Origin: Fusibacter paucivorans
GTDB taxonomy: Bacteria > Bacillota > Clostridia > Peptostreptococcales > Acidaminobacteraceae
Reading direction: 5' to 3'
Assembly: GCF_018390735.1 (NCBI RefSeq)
Contig: NZ_JAHBCL010000014.1
Span: 1 to 64,000, forward strand
DNA: 64,000 nucleotides
The notes beneath the pieces are model-generated. The model had not been told where the DNA came from. It did not search any database and was given only the letters and a program-made list of their open reading frames with translations. Both the position numbers and the translations under genes were made by a program. Position 1 is the first letter of the stretch. Each line of letters starts with the position of its first letter. Shown here piece after piece: positions 18,994 to 27,716 of the stretch.

Positions 18994-19049
18994 AGGCTGT
19001 GCCATCATCCTATAACCCACCTAATGGGAGAGGATATTAGCACAGCCCT
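18994..19049. terminator. Bidirectional terminator
   Basis: GGCTGTGC and GCACAGCC with flanking A/T form the stem around a long internal loop; it lies between the convergent TetR and nadE genes. Confidence 0.65.
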
Positions 19050-19149
19050 TATTATATATCTTAAGCGTTAGCTAGCCAGTCTATGTCAATTCAGATTGGT
19101 TCGAGGTCTTTACTTGCACGCAGCCAAATCACTTGGTGATCTGATAACG

Positions 19150-21051
19150 TCATGGCACCGGATACTTCACATCCGACGGCATGCGCCAGTCCCCTCGAGG
19201 CGACAGTGAAACCGTCCCCACTTTTGGCCCATCGGGAATACATGACCTTTTGAATTGCTGTGTAAAAAACCGCCAGAAGAAGGTATCAAGTGTCTCGTCA
19301 ATCTCAGAATGATCCACTTCATTAAAAGCAATATAAGCGAGTGCCCTTATTTTCTCTTTCTGATAACTGTTCCGCACAAAATGATAGAGGAAAAAGTCAT
19401 GCAAATCATATTTGCCAATCGTCTTTTCTGTCGATTGAATCTCCTCACCATGCTCAAAAGGGATCAACTCAGGGCTAATTGTCGTATTGCAAATGGAATC
19501 GAGCACTTCTTTCAACTCAGGATGCATATCTGCATAGGTTGAGACGAGGTATTTGACCAATGTCTTTGGCACACCTGAATTAACGGCGTACATCGACATG
19601 TGATCGCCATTGTAAGTACTCCAGCCAAGGGCTACTTCTGAGAGATCACCCGTTCCAATGACCAATGCGCCCTGCTGATTGGCAACGTCCATTAGAATTT
19701 GCGTCCGTTCACGCGCCTGAACATTTTCAAATGTCACATCATAGCAGTCAGATGAATGTCCAATATCTTTAAAATGCTGTTCACAAGCCGGTTTAATATC
19801 AATGGTCTTTGACGTGACACCCATGATCGCCATCAATTGATCTGAATTTGATTTCGTCCGCTCAGAAGTACCATAACCCGGCATTGTTATTGCAACAATG
19901 TTTTCAATAGGCAGCCCTGCCATTTGATGTGCATCCGCAGCGACCAGCAATGCCAGTGTACTGTCAAGACCACCAGAAATGCCGATCACACTCTTTTGAA
20001 TCCCCGTCTTCTTAAGACGCTGTGACAACCCGCGTGACTGCAAATGCAGTATTTCCTTGCAGCGTTCTTCCTTTTCGGCGCCTTCAGGGATAAAGGGAAA
20101 TGGGTTAACCAAATCCGGCAACGGGCCCTGATCGGTTGTCGCCTTTGCCGAAACGTATTGGTAACTTTGCCGCCTATCGCGGTCTGCTCTAAAATTTTCG
20201 ACAAAGCTGTTGAACCGCAGCCGATCACTGTCTAGTTTTTCAATATCCACTACCGATGCCATGACGCTGTCATTTTCTCTGCCTTCATTGGCGATACTGC
20301 CATTGTATGCAATGAGATTGTGACCGCTGAACACGAGGTCTGTCGTACTCTCGCCTAGACCGGAAGAAGCATAGATATAAGCACAAATGCAACGTCCCGA
20401 TTGCATTCTGACCAAATCTCTGCGATAATGACTTTTCGTCGCCACTTCATTTGATGCCGAAGGATTGACAATAATATTGGCACCATAGACCGTATGAAGC
20501 GCACTTGGCGGGTTGTTAACCCAAAGGTCTTCACAGATTTCGCAGCCCAGTCGGATGCCATTCGGCGTTTCCACAATAAGATTTGGCGTAAAAGGCACTT
20601 CTTGTCCACACACGGCTACCCTATCTTCGATGCGTGCCGATGCCGGACTAAACCATCTTTTTTCATAGTACTCACCGTAATTTGGCAAAAATGACTTTGG
20701 CACAAGTCCCAATATTTTATCACCTTGAATCATTGCCGCCGCGTTAAAGAGCATGCCGCGTTGTTTCACTGGCATGCCGATCACTATAATCATTTGATTA
20801 GCCTGTGCTTCAAAGGCTTCCAGCAAACGTGCCAGTGCATTGTCTGCCGATTGATGCAGATACGACTGCAAAAATAAATCACCACAAGTATACCCCGTTA
20901 GTGATAATTCAGGAAATACCAGAATTTCAACTTTCTGCGCCACAGCATCTTGCATCACTCTAATCATTTCGTCCACGTTGGCTTCCGGGTTGCCAACAAT
21001 GACCTCAAAAGATCCCGTCGCGACTTTTACAAATCCTAATTGATTATCCAT
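19150..21051 (-). CDS. nadE: Glutamine-dependent NAD+ synthetase
   Basis: A 633-residue two-domain enzyme making NAD+ from deamido-NAD+, glutamine and ATP, in the cytosol. The N-terminal nitrilase-type glutaminase domain (residues ~1-290) shows Glu in FPELSLTGY and the nucleophile Cys in LGCEICEDLW; the C-terminal synthetase domain (~340-630) has the PP-loop GISGGLDSTLAL. Length fits the large NadE type. ATG 21051 was taken as start because homologues begin close to GFVKVA; the longer frame from 21090 uses a GTG without a clear ribosome site. Single gene. Confidence 0.95.
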   Translation of the reverse strand: MDNQLGFVKVATGSFEVIVGNPEANVDEMIRVMQDAVAQKVEILVFPELSLTGYTCGDLFLQSYLHQSADNALARLLEAFEAQANQMIIVIGMPVKQRGMLFNAAAMIQGDKILGLVPKSFLPNYGEYYEKRWFSPASARIEDRVAVCGQEVPFTPNLIVETPNGIRLGCEICEDLWVNNPPSALHTVYGANIIVNPSASNEVATKSHYRRDLVRMQSGRCICAYIYASSGLGESTTDLVFSGHNLIAYNGSIANEGRENDSVMASVVDIEKLDSDRLRFNSFVENFRADRDRRQSYQYVSAKATTDQGPLPDLVNPFPFIPEGAEKEERCKEILHLQSRGLSQRLKKTGIQKSVIGISGGLDSTLALLVAADAHQMAGLPIENIVAITMPGYGTSERTKSNSDQLMAIMGVTSKTIDIKPACEQHFKDIGHSSDCYDVTFENVQARERTQILMDVANQQGALVIGTGDLSEVALGWSTYNGDHMSMYAVNSGVPKTLVKYLVSTYADMHPELKEVLDSICNTTISPELIPFEHGEEIQSTEKTIGKYDLHDFFLYHFVRNSYQKEKIRALAYIAFNEVDHSEIDETLDTFFWRFFTQQFKRSCIPDGPKVGTVSLSPRGDWRMPSDVKYPVP

Positions 21052-21373
21052 TCTATACACCCATTTTATATTTGTCGTTAAGTCAAACACTTTCTATTTT
21101 TCTATCTTACCACATTGTCGCTCAGACTTGTATCTGCAAATGTGCATTTTTAGGGATTTGTTCGAAAACAACCACCCAATTTGTGTGACAAATCTATTTT
21201 ACAGCACATGCCACACCTGAAATAAAACGCCCTTCATCAGACGCACAGTCCGCTTCAATTGAGTCAACCCGTTTAACAAAATAAACCGTTTAACCTTATG
21301 ATGCATTTGACCGCATAATCCAACGCAGAGCGTTTGATTTATTCTAGCAGCTATTTGCTGCTTTGATTTTTCA

Positions 21374-22651
21374 CTATACTTGTGCTAACGCCTGTTTGAG
21401 GTCATCAATAATGTCCTCTGCATTTTCAATCCCGACAGAAAGCCGAATCAAATCCGGCGCAATACCGGCAGCTCTCAGCTGTTCATCTGTAAGCTGACGA
21501 TGTGTATGGCTTGCAGGATGCAGCAGGCAGGTTTTACTGTCTGCAACATGTGTGACAATAGAAGCCAGTTTCAGCTTATCCATAAACTGAATGGAACGCT
21601 CTCTACCGCCCTTGATCCCAAAGGAAAGTACGCCGCAGGATCCTTTCGGCAAATATTTCTTTGCCAGCGCATTGTAAGGATTGCTCTCTAAGTCAGGATA
21701 ATTAACCCAAGCAACATCATCGTTACCTTCTAGGAACTTGGCTACTGCCAGTGCATTTTCACAGTGCTGTCTCATTCTGAGGTGTAGTGTTTCCAGACCG
21801 ACATTGAGGTAAAAGGCATTCTGCGGCGATTGGATCGCACCAAAATCACGCATAAGCTGAGCAGTCGCCTTGGTAATATACGCACCTTTGCCAAATCGCT
21901 CTGCATAAATAATGCCATGGTAAGAATCATCCGGCGTCGTTAATCCCGGGAACTTTTCAGCCTGTGCCATCCAGTCAAAATTGCCGCTGTCCACAATGCA
22001 GCCGCCGACGCCGACGCCGTGCCCATCCATGTATTTTGTCGTCGAATGCGTTACGATATCGGCACCCCATTCGAAAGGACGGCAGTTGATTGGCGTCGCA
22101 AACGTATTGTCAACAATCAGTGGTACACCATGCGAATGCGCCAGTCTTGCAAATTTTTCAAAATCAAAAACAGAAACGGTGGGATTGGTAATCGTCTCGC
22201 CGAAAACAGCTTTGGTGTTTGGTTTAAAGTATTTTGCCAGCTCTTCTTCCGGTAAATCTTGATCGACAAATGTGCATTCGATCCCCATCTTTTTCATGGT
22301 TACGCCGAAGAGGTTAAACGTACCGCCATAGATCGCAGAAGAAGCGATAAAATGATCTCCCGCCTCACAAATGTTGAAGAGCGCGTAAAAATTAGCAGCC
22401 TGTCCAGACGATGTGAGCATCGCCGCAGCACCGCCTTCAAGTGCACAAATCTTCGCGGCTACAGCATCGTTGGTTGGATTTTGAAGTCTGGTATAGAAAT
22501 AGCCCTCTGCTTCCAAATCAAACAGTTTGCCCATTTCATCACTGGTGTCGTATTTGAAAGTCGTACTTTGGTAAATCGGCAATTGTCTGGCAGCGCCCTT
22601 TTCAGGCTTCCACCCTTCGTGAATGCACTTCGTCTCAATTTTACTTTTCAT
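21374..22651 (-). CDS. metY: O-acetylhomoserine sulfhydrylase (aminocarboxypropyltransferase)
   Basis: A 425-residue PLP enzyme of the Cys/Met metabolism family that joins O-acetylhomoserine with sulfide to give homocysteine (direct sulfhydrylation), or makes cysteine from O-acetylserine. The PLP-lysine is in THSTTKYMDGHG, and the long C-terminal half typical of MetY rather than MetB is present. CGGAGGAAAGAGC precedes the ATG. A 140-nt leader with pairing elements and its own promoter lies upstream, suggesting regulation by RNA structure. Confidence 0.95.
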   Translation of the reverse strand: MKSKIETKCIHEGWKPEKGAARQLPIYQSTTFKYDTSDEMGKLFDLEAEGYFYTRLQNPTNDAVAAKICALEGGAAAMLTSSGQAANFYALFNICEAGDHFIASSAIYGGTFNLFGVTMKKMGIECTFVDQDLPEEELAKYFKPNTKAVFGETITNPTVSVFDFEKFARLAHSHGVPLIVDNTFATPINCRPFEWGADIVTHSTTKYMDGHGVGVGGCIVDSGNFDWMAQAEKFPGLTTPDDSYHGIIYAERFGKGAYITKATAQLMRDFGAIQSPQNAFYLNVGLETLHLRMRQHCENALAVAKFLEGNDDVAWVNYPDLESNPYNALAKKYLPKGSCGVLSFGIKGGRERSIQFMDKLKLASIVTHVADSKTCLLHPASHTHRQLTDEQLRAAGIAPDLIRLSVGIENAEDIIDDLKQALAQV

Positions 22652-22689
22652 GCTCTTTCCTCCGAATTCTCGTCAATATTATGCTAAAA

Positions 22690-22780
22690 CGTGCGACCCG
22701 AAAATAATCGGTCTCTGTGTCCAAGGCTTCCGGGCAATATAACCCGCGCCGCAAACATCACTGGGCACTTTTGGACATTC
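22690..22780 (-). promoter_or_regulatory. Structured leader RNA before metY (candidate riboswitch)
   Basis: On the minus strand the leader carries TGTCCAA (22777-22771) and its perfect complement TTGGACA (22724-22718), enclosing an inner hairpin CGGG...CCCG (22746-22731). A second imperfect hairpin GACCGA/TCGGGTC (22713-22695) follows, ending in a short GTTTTA. This is the order expected for an aptamer followed by a weak attenuator. It does not match the SAM-I, SAM-II, T-box or cobalamin patterns that I know. Confidence 0.4.
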
Positions 22781-22793
22781 ATTATTATTACTT

Positions 22794-22821
22794 ATTGTAA
22801 CAAGATTTTAGAAACATTCAA
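22794..22821 (-). promoter_or_regulatory. Promoter of metY
   Basis: On the minus strand TTGAAT (22821-22816) and TACAAT (22799-22794), 16-nt spacer. Transcription would begin near 22785 and include the structured leader. The remainder of 22822-23039 shows no gene. Confidence 0.6.
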
Positions 22822-23039
22822 ACGATTTATCAAAATCCTATTGATATTCTCGGGAATTCTCAGAAATTCATCTACATAATACACATATTTTCTATATGAA
22901 AAAAATGTATCATAACCTTATCTTTTTACGATGTACAACCACCTCTTGCCGAAAAACAATTCCGATCATCTGCGCCATAGGTCATCGTCATATGCCCATC
23001 GCTCTATCTATTGCTATCGTGCGTTAATGCGTTTCACCG

Positions 23040-23852
23040 TCAATCCAATAGCTTCTGGCTGGCAATTGCTTCCTGTGCCATACTAGGATGATGGTAACGC
23101 CCCATTTTCTTTTTATAATGTTTAACGTAGATCGCCTGCTGAGGACAAAAATTAAAACAGGCATAACAATAATAGCATGCCATGTCTGCCCACATAGGAT
23201 AATCTAAAAGCTTAATGCGGTTTGAAAGACAAACTTCTTCACAAATCCCGCATCCCGTACAGGTATCATCTACCTCAAATATGAGTTTTGGTGATGAATC
23301 AATATGCCACATCAGCTTGCCAGCCCATGAAATCTTATTGATTCCCATGACAAGCGCTTCTTTAAAACCAATGCTGCGATGATTCACTGCCTCTGCAATC
23401 GTATCTATTGCCGCCATTTCACGCGCCAGCATTTCATGACGCTTTTCTGCCGTAATTTCCGTTTCCCAGTCCAAATGCATTAGAAATTTAGGCGCCACTC
23501 CTTTTGGTGTATTGTTAATCATTTCAATGGCATGATAGTCATCTAAGGCTATCTGATGATACTTTTCTAAAAGATGTTTTAAATAGTGCTCCGGTTTTCC
23601 CGGAACGCCGCCATGCGTTGTCACGGCATATAAATAGGTCACTTTTGAAAAATCGGCCTGTCTGATAAAGGCTTCAACCGGTTTTGGCAAGCCGTTCATA
23701 TAAACGGGAAAAATCAGCCCCACTTCACCGCTGAGACTTGTATCCTTTACGCTGAGTAATGGCTTTGCTTTACCATTGGTTCGCTTTGCAAGTTCTATGG
23801 CTGCATGCATAGAATTGCCGGTTCCCGAAAAATAATATAAAGTGTGCAACAC
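23040..23852 (-). CDS. EFR1-family ferredoxin/flavodoxin-type protein
   Basis: A 270-residue cytosolic redox protein with a flavodoxin-like N-terminal domain (YYFSGTGNSMHAA, FMN-binding loop) and a C-terminal double [4Fe-4S] ferredoxin domain (CTGCGICEEVC and CYYCYACFNFCP). This combination is known as EFR1 in anaerobes; partners are unknown. The start is uncertain: GTG 23852 lies too close to GGGGAGG, so TTG 23849 may be used instead. Single gene; no partner nearby gives a functional hint. Confidence 0.88.
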   Translation of the reverse strand: MLHTLYYFSGTGNSMHAAIELAKRTNGKAKPLLSVKDTSLSGEVGLIFPVYMNGLPKPVEAFIRQADFSKVTYLYAVTTHGGVPGKPEHYLKHLLEKYHQIALDDYHAIEMINNTPKGVAPKFLMHLDWETEITAEKRHEMLAREMAAIDTIAEAVNHRSIGFKEALVMGINKISWAGKLMWHIDSSPKLIFEVDDTCTGCGICEEVCLSNRIKLLDYPMWADMACYYCYACFNFCPQQAIYVKHYKKKMGRYHHPSMAQEAIASQKLLD

Positions 23853-24213
23853 TGCCTCCCCGAAATAGACGATTCTACATCAAACGTCTTTGATCTGTTT
23901 TTACCTGACTACAGCTTAACAAATCGGAACTCCTTTTTAATTAAAAATGTATTAAAATTCCGTAAAGGTATTTGAAATACAGAAGCCTTTCTAAATAAAC
24001 CGCAGGTTAGAGCTGCTTCAAAACTGCTGAAAACAATCTGCCAATTAGCTGAATACAATCTAAAAATAATCTGACAAATACAAATAACTGAAACAGTTTG
24101 ACAAATAAGCATAGATTGCTCAGTTAAGGAAATGGTATAATTAAATTGAGTCTTTAGTCCGATAAAACGTTTTTATTTAACAAGACACTTTAGAGAGAGG
24201 AAGGAAACGCAAC
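23853..24213. other. AT-rich intergenic region with degenerate repeats
   Basis: No gene seen. From about 24010 to 24110 related elements recur (CTGAAAACAATCTG, CTGAATACAATCT, CTGACAAATACAAATA, TTTGACAAATA), a loose repeat of about 20-25 bp. An extended -10 (TGG-TATAAT, 24133-24141) follows, which could serve the secreted protein gene at 24214. Confidence 0.4.
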
Positions 24214-25785
24214 ATGAAAAAAATACATATGCTGCTACTTGCCTTATGCTTTATAGCTGGAACCATGTCTTCGGCTTTTGCCGATGTAAACCAGTCCGTC
24301 CCGACGGCACAAACAGTTGCAGTACCGACGGCAATTCCCGCTGTCGTGATTCCCAAGGTAACCGTTGTTGCAAACGATGTTAAGATGTGGCAAATGATTG
24401 AGTTTACCGTTGAGAACGCACCGACCGCCGCTCAAGCATGGGTAGGCTTATTTGAATACTCACCGGACGCCGAATGGTATCAGGCCGGCTGGGAATCCGC
24501 CTATAAGGCAAAGATCATGATTGCTAATCTTGGTACAACACCTTATTTTGAAACGATTAAGTCAACTGAACAAAAGCAATATGTGATTGCCTTATTCGAT
24601 CAATACGGCTATGATTTAATGCCTGTTGCCGTCAGCGAACCGATTACTGTAGAACCTATGTACCTCAGTAAAAACATGTTCACAGAGCGCGCAGCTTACG
24701 ATGCAGAAATGAAACAAATCTACGCTGAAAAGTATGTCGGCACTTATGAGATCAAAACTGAAATGAACAAAGGCGTCTGCAACCCAAACATCACTGCCGA
24801 AGAAATCCTTCACTACATAACGCTCAAAAACAGCAATACCTCTTTTGAACAGCCTAAACAAACGGCTTATGATCAAAATGGCATTTTATCTGAAATACCG
24901 GCAAGTGCAAACTGGTACAGTTATCCGAAAGACACAACTGATGATGCCGCCGTCATTGATTCGCCCGCCGTTGAAGGCAAACGCGAGATGCTCTTTGACA
25001 ATGAAGACTTTTATAAAATGAAGCCGGCACCTACCAAAGCTACCTCATTCACCGTTCAAGAGACACTGATCCTCGATTATCTTGAAGTCATGCATCAGCT
25101 CGGTACAATACCGAATGCCGACAGCACCATCCATTTAAAAGACGCGTCAGGCAACGTTTATGGACCATGGCCCGCTGTACTTGGGGAATCCTTTGATGCT
25201 GAATCTATTGATGCTGCAGGTTATACCGTGCTGTTCGTCAAGCCGAATGCAGTCCTTTACCCAGGTACCTATACGATTATGAACGCTGAAAATGCTTCTT
25301 GGCTTTACAGCGATTACTCTGAAAATGCCGGCATGGCCTATATTGAAGGTGTTATTCCAGCTCAAGGAAACACGGTGAATACGCCGACAACATCCACCCC
25401 GACGGCACTGCCGCCGATACAAGATACCGAAGATAGCATCGCAGACAACCAAGCATCAAATAATGCTCAGGCTGTTTCCCTCCCTGTTATCACTGTCAGA
25501 GGGCACCTCTATGATGCATCACTGGCGCCACTGCCGAATACGACAATACAATACAGTCAAAACGGACTGACACTGGGCAGTGTCACAACTGATGCCTCAG
25601 GTACGTTTGCCTTAACACTTCAAAGCGGACTTTACGCGTTCAGCTGTTCTTCTGAAACCATCACGCCGGAACAGCCTGGATCTGAAACACTTGAAACAGT
25701 TGAATCGCAACTACAGTATATTGCTGTCGGCTACCGTTCGCCTCAGTCTATCTACCTGCTGAAAACGGATGAAGCTGCCGAATAG
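24214..25785 (+). CDS. Secreted protein of unknown function with C-terminal Ig-like/SpaA-like domain
   Basis: A 523-residue exported protein. Signal peptide residues 1-23 (cleavage after AFA). Residues ~45-130 resemble a beta-rich domain; the middle part (~130-370) has no family that I recognise. A Thr/Pro-rich linker (about 385-425: TPTTSTPTALPP) leads to a terminal beta-sandwich-like domain (~430-520) of the carboxypeptidase-regulatory/SpaA type. No anchor motif or transmembrane tail is visible, so it is either released or held by its domains. Ribosome site AAGGAAACGC before ATG 24214. Role unknown. Confidence 0.7.
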   Translation: MKKIHMLLLALCFIAGTMSSAFADVNQSVPTAQTVAVPTAIPAVVIPKVTVVANDVKMWQMIEFTVENAPTAAQAWVGLFEYSPDAEWYQAGWESAYKAKIMIANLGTTPYFETIKSTEQKQYVIALFDQYGYDLMPVAVSEPITVEPMYLSKNMFTERAAYDAEMKQIYAEKYVGTYEIKTEMNKGVCNPNITAEEILHYITLKNSNTSFEQPKQTAYDQNGILSEIPASANWYSYPKDTTDDAAVIDSPAVEGKREMLFDNEDFYKMKPAPTKATSFTVQETLILDYLEVMHQLGTIPNADSTIHLKDASGNVYGPWPAVLGESFDAESIDAAGYTVLFVKPNAVLYPGTYTIMNAENASWLYSDYSENAGMAYIEGVIPAQGNTVNTPTTSTPTALPPIQDTEDSIADNQASNNAQAVSLPVITVRGHLYDASLAPLPNTTIQYSQNGLTLGSVTTDASGTFALTLQSGLYAFSCSSETITPEQPGSETLETVESQLQYIAVGYRSPQSIYLLKTDEAAE

Positions 25786-25811
25786 TAGTAATGGCAATTC
25801 AAACGCGTTAA

Positions 25812-26048
25812 TCAATACCGATCTGCAATTTTATAGTGCACTTCTCTATCGACGCGTTCATTAATCATCTGAATGAGTTCAGCCGGTGTATCTGGCTGGT
25901 AATACATGCGCGATGCCTGTGAATAGAGGCTGCGATCCTTAAAGCTGCAATCGCGAAAGTCATAGAGGGTATATGTTTTCCCATTATATCGCGTCGTCTT
26001 TTCACATGCCTTTAATGCTTTGATATTACAGCTCGCTCGCTGAGCCAT
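25812..26048 (-). CDS. Small hypothetical protein, last gene of radical SAM unit
   Basis: A 78-residue protein, basic, with three Cys (in RASCNIKALKACEKT and FRDC). No signal peptide, no family recognised. It lies 30 nt behind the other small gene and is read in the same direction as the radical SAM gene, so it may be a substrate peptide, partner or unrelated protein. The ribosome site is weak (AAAAGAACAAATTG). It sits nose to nose with the secreted protein gene. Expression is not certain. Confidence 0.4.
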   Translation of the reverse strand: MAQRASCNIKALKACEKTTRYNGKTYTLYDFRDCSFKDRSLYSQASRMYYQPDTPAELIQMINERVDREVHYKIADRY

Positions 26049-26078
26049 TTCAATTTGTTCTTTTACAAAACTGTCAAC

Positions 26079-26315
26079 TTATGCAATGATTTGTTTTGAA
26101 CTGAGTTTTGCGTATTCCAACATCATATTCACACGTAAATTCCAAGGCCGACTCGTACCGAGGTAGTGAACGGCATTTTGCATCTCAATGCGTAAAAATA
26201 CACGTTCCTGATGTGGTGGATCATAAAAAATCGCCGCATTTGCCGTATATGGGTGCTGCATTAATACGCGTTCGGTCTTTCTCATTGTTTCCTCTAGATT
26301 GAAGAACAGCCGCAT
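26079..26315 (-). CDS. Small hypothetical protein downstream of radical SAM enzyme
   Basis: A 78-residue protein (MRLFFNLEETMRKTERVL...) with no Cys and a mix of charged and hydrophobic residues. AAGGAGG is 8 nt before ATG 26315, a strong ribosome site, so translation is likely; an internal ATG (26285) also has an AGAGGA in front. No family was recognised. It follows the radical SAM gene by 158 nt, a gap that contains a palindrome at 26448-26477. Possible maturation partner or substrate, by position only. Confidence 0.55.
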   Translation of the reverse strand: MRLFFNLEETMRKTERVLMQHPYTANAAIFYDPPHQERVFLRIEMQNAVHYLGTSRPWNLRVNMMLEYAKLSSKQIIA

Positions 26316-26447
26316 AACCCTTGCCTCCTTAAATATCGTCTTATTCTATTTGCCGTATCTACTGACTTACTACACATCAAATACCCGCTTATACTGCATC
26401 TTTGCTTTCGAAACTTATTTCACAGCATTTCCGTATTGATTCGCTAA

Positions 26448-26477
26448 GTAATCACAGCTACACATGATTGTGATTAC
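26448..26477 (-). terminator. Palindrome at the 3' end of the radical SAM gene
   Basis: GTAATCACA / TGTGATTAC, a perfect 9-bp inverted repeat with a 12-nt centre, overlapping the stop codon at 26474. It has no good T-run, so it may be a processing or partial-termination hairpin, or an operator for the small genes. Confidence 0.4.
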
Positions 26478-27670
26478 CCGTTGTTTATGCATGGGTGCTT
26501 TCCCTTCGCAATTTCTAAGTAAGTGCCTTCCCGATAAAAAGGATTCCCCTCAGAACTTGCCCCCTCGACTAAAATAGCATTTATGTTAACATCCGAAACC
26601 AGCTCTTCCATCATCAACTGATCCAAATGATCAAATATAGCACTATAAGCCTCACAAAGATAATCTCTTGCCAACAGATTACCGTTCGTCATGGCATTAA
26701 AGGCACACCCGCCTCGGCAGTATGCCAAATGGGTACAGGCCGCACATGCTTGCTCAATCGCTTCCTTTCTTTTTAAGAATAACGCCCCAGCCTGACTGTC
26801 TGAAAGTGTCTTTGCATTCGGTGCATCGACAATATTGCCGAGTTTCGTCATCGGATGACCAACAAATCGCTGACATGGATAGAGATCACCCATAGGATCT
26901 ATGATGAGAAACATGCCAAAACAATCTCGAAATGTACAAAGTGCATTTTCACCTTGATAAATTCCTCTGCACAGCTGATCAATGACAGGCAGTTTCATCT
27001 CACTTGTCCTATTTTCGTAATCGTCAATCATCGCAACAAACAATTGTCGATAGGCTTCTGGCGATAAATGCCATGCGTTTTCCCTTGCGTCAGCAGGTGA
27101 TGCAACAGCACCATGGCAATCAAATGGCATTTGATGCATTTGAAAAAATGACCGCACTGTTTCCCATTCATTTAATGATTGCTTCGTGAACGTAGCGATC
27201 ACGCCATGTTTAATGCCCGCTTCCTTGAGCTTTTGTATACCGCGCATTGTCTGTTCAAAATAGCCTTCGCCGCGCTGTGCATCGCTTATTGCTTTGGGCC
27301 CGTCAAGGCTGGTGCCAACCGTAACGTCATACGCTTTAAACAGTTCACAGTAAGCATCATTGAGCAGCCATAGGTTGCTCTGGATTGAAAGCTTGAGATC
27401 TTTCCCTGAAAAAGCAGCGGCAAGCCCTTTAATAAGGGCTTTGATAACGGTATAACCTGCACAAAGCGGTTCGCCGCCATGTAAAGCAATTTGGACAGTT
27501 TGCTGTTCAAGCATTTCCGAAAGCATTTTTATGTATTGGATGGTGTTGTCAACTGCTTCCAGCGTCATGGTCTTGCCGATATTGGGTCCGAAACAGTAGC
27601 GGCAAGACGCTTGACACTTCATGGATGGCACAATCATATACGTTGGATTTTGAAAAACCGTATCACACAT
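26474..27670 (-). CDS. Radical SAM/SPASM enzyme, putative peptide-modifying
   Basis: A 398-residue radical SAM enzyme. The cluster motif is Cys19-x3-Cys23-x2-Cys26 (CQASCRYCF); HGGEP and GTSLDGP follow as expected. The C-terminal ~120 residues form a SPASM/twitch domain with the Cys groups CFGMF, YPCQRF, CAACTHLAYCRGGC and YLC, giving ligands for two auxiliary clusters. Such proteins modify ribosomal peptides or mature sulfatases; no sulfatase gene is present here. It resembles peptide-modifying enzymes of the CbpB or Mhun_1560 type more than sulfatase-maturating enzymes (memory-based, not searched). GAGAGG ribosome site. It is 46 nt behind the HEAT protein gene, in the same direction. Confidence 0.88.
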   Translation of the reverse strand: MCDTVFQNPTYMIVPSMKCQASCRYCFGPNIGKTMTLEAVDNTIQYIKMLSEMLEQQTVQIALHGGEPLCAGYTVIKALIKGLAAAFSGKDLKLSIQSNLWLLNDAYCELFKAYDVTVGTSLDGPKAISDAQRGEGYFEQTMRGIQKLKEAGIKHGVIATFTKQSLNEWETVRSFFQMHQMPFDCHGAVASPADARENAWHLSPEAYRQLFVAMIDDYENRTSEMKLPVIDQLCRGIYQGENALCTFRDCFGMFLIIDPMGDLYPCQRFVGHPMTKLGNIVDAPNAKTLSDSQAGALFLKRKEAIEQACAACTHLAYCRGGCAFNAMTNGNLLARDYLCEAYSAIFDHLDQLMMEELVSDVNINAILVEGASSEGNPFYREGTYLEIAKGKHPCINNG

Positions 27671-27716
27671 TTTCTATATACCTCTCTTTTGGTGAAGCAT
27701 CTTTCTTTTACCTTAT

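Noticed and set aside
22690-22780. metY leader as 6S RNA or SAM-I riboswitch
   Set aside because: Parts (GATGTTTGC, GAAGCC) recall 6S RNA, but length and pairing do not fit; SAM-I core sequences are absent.
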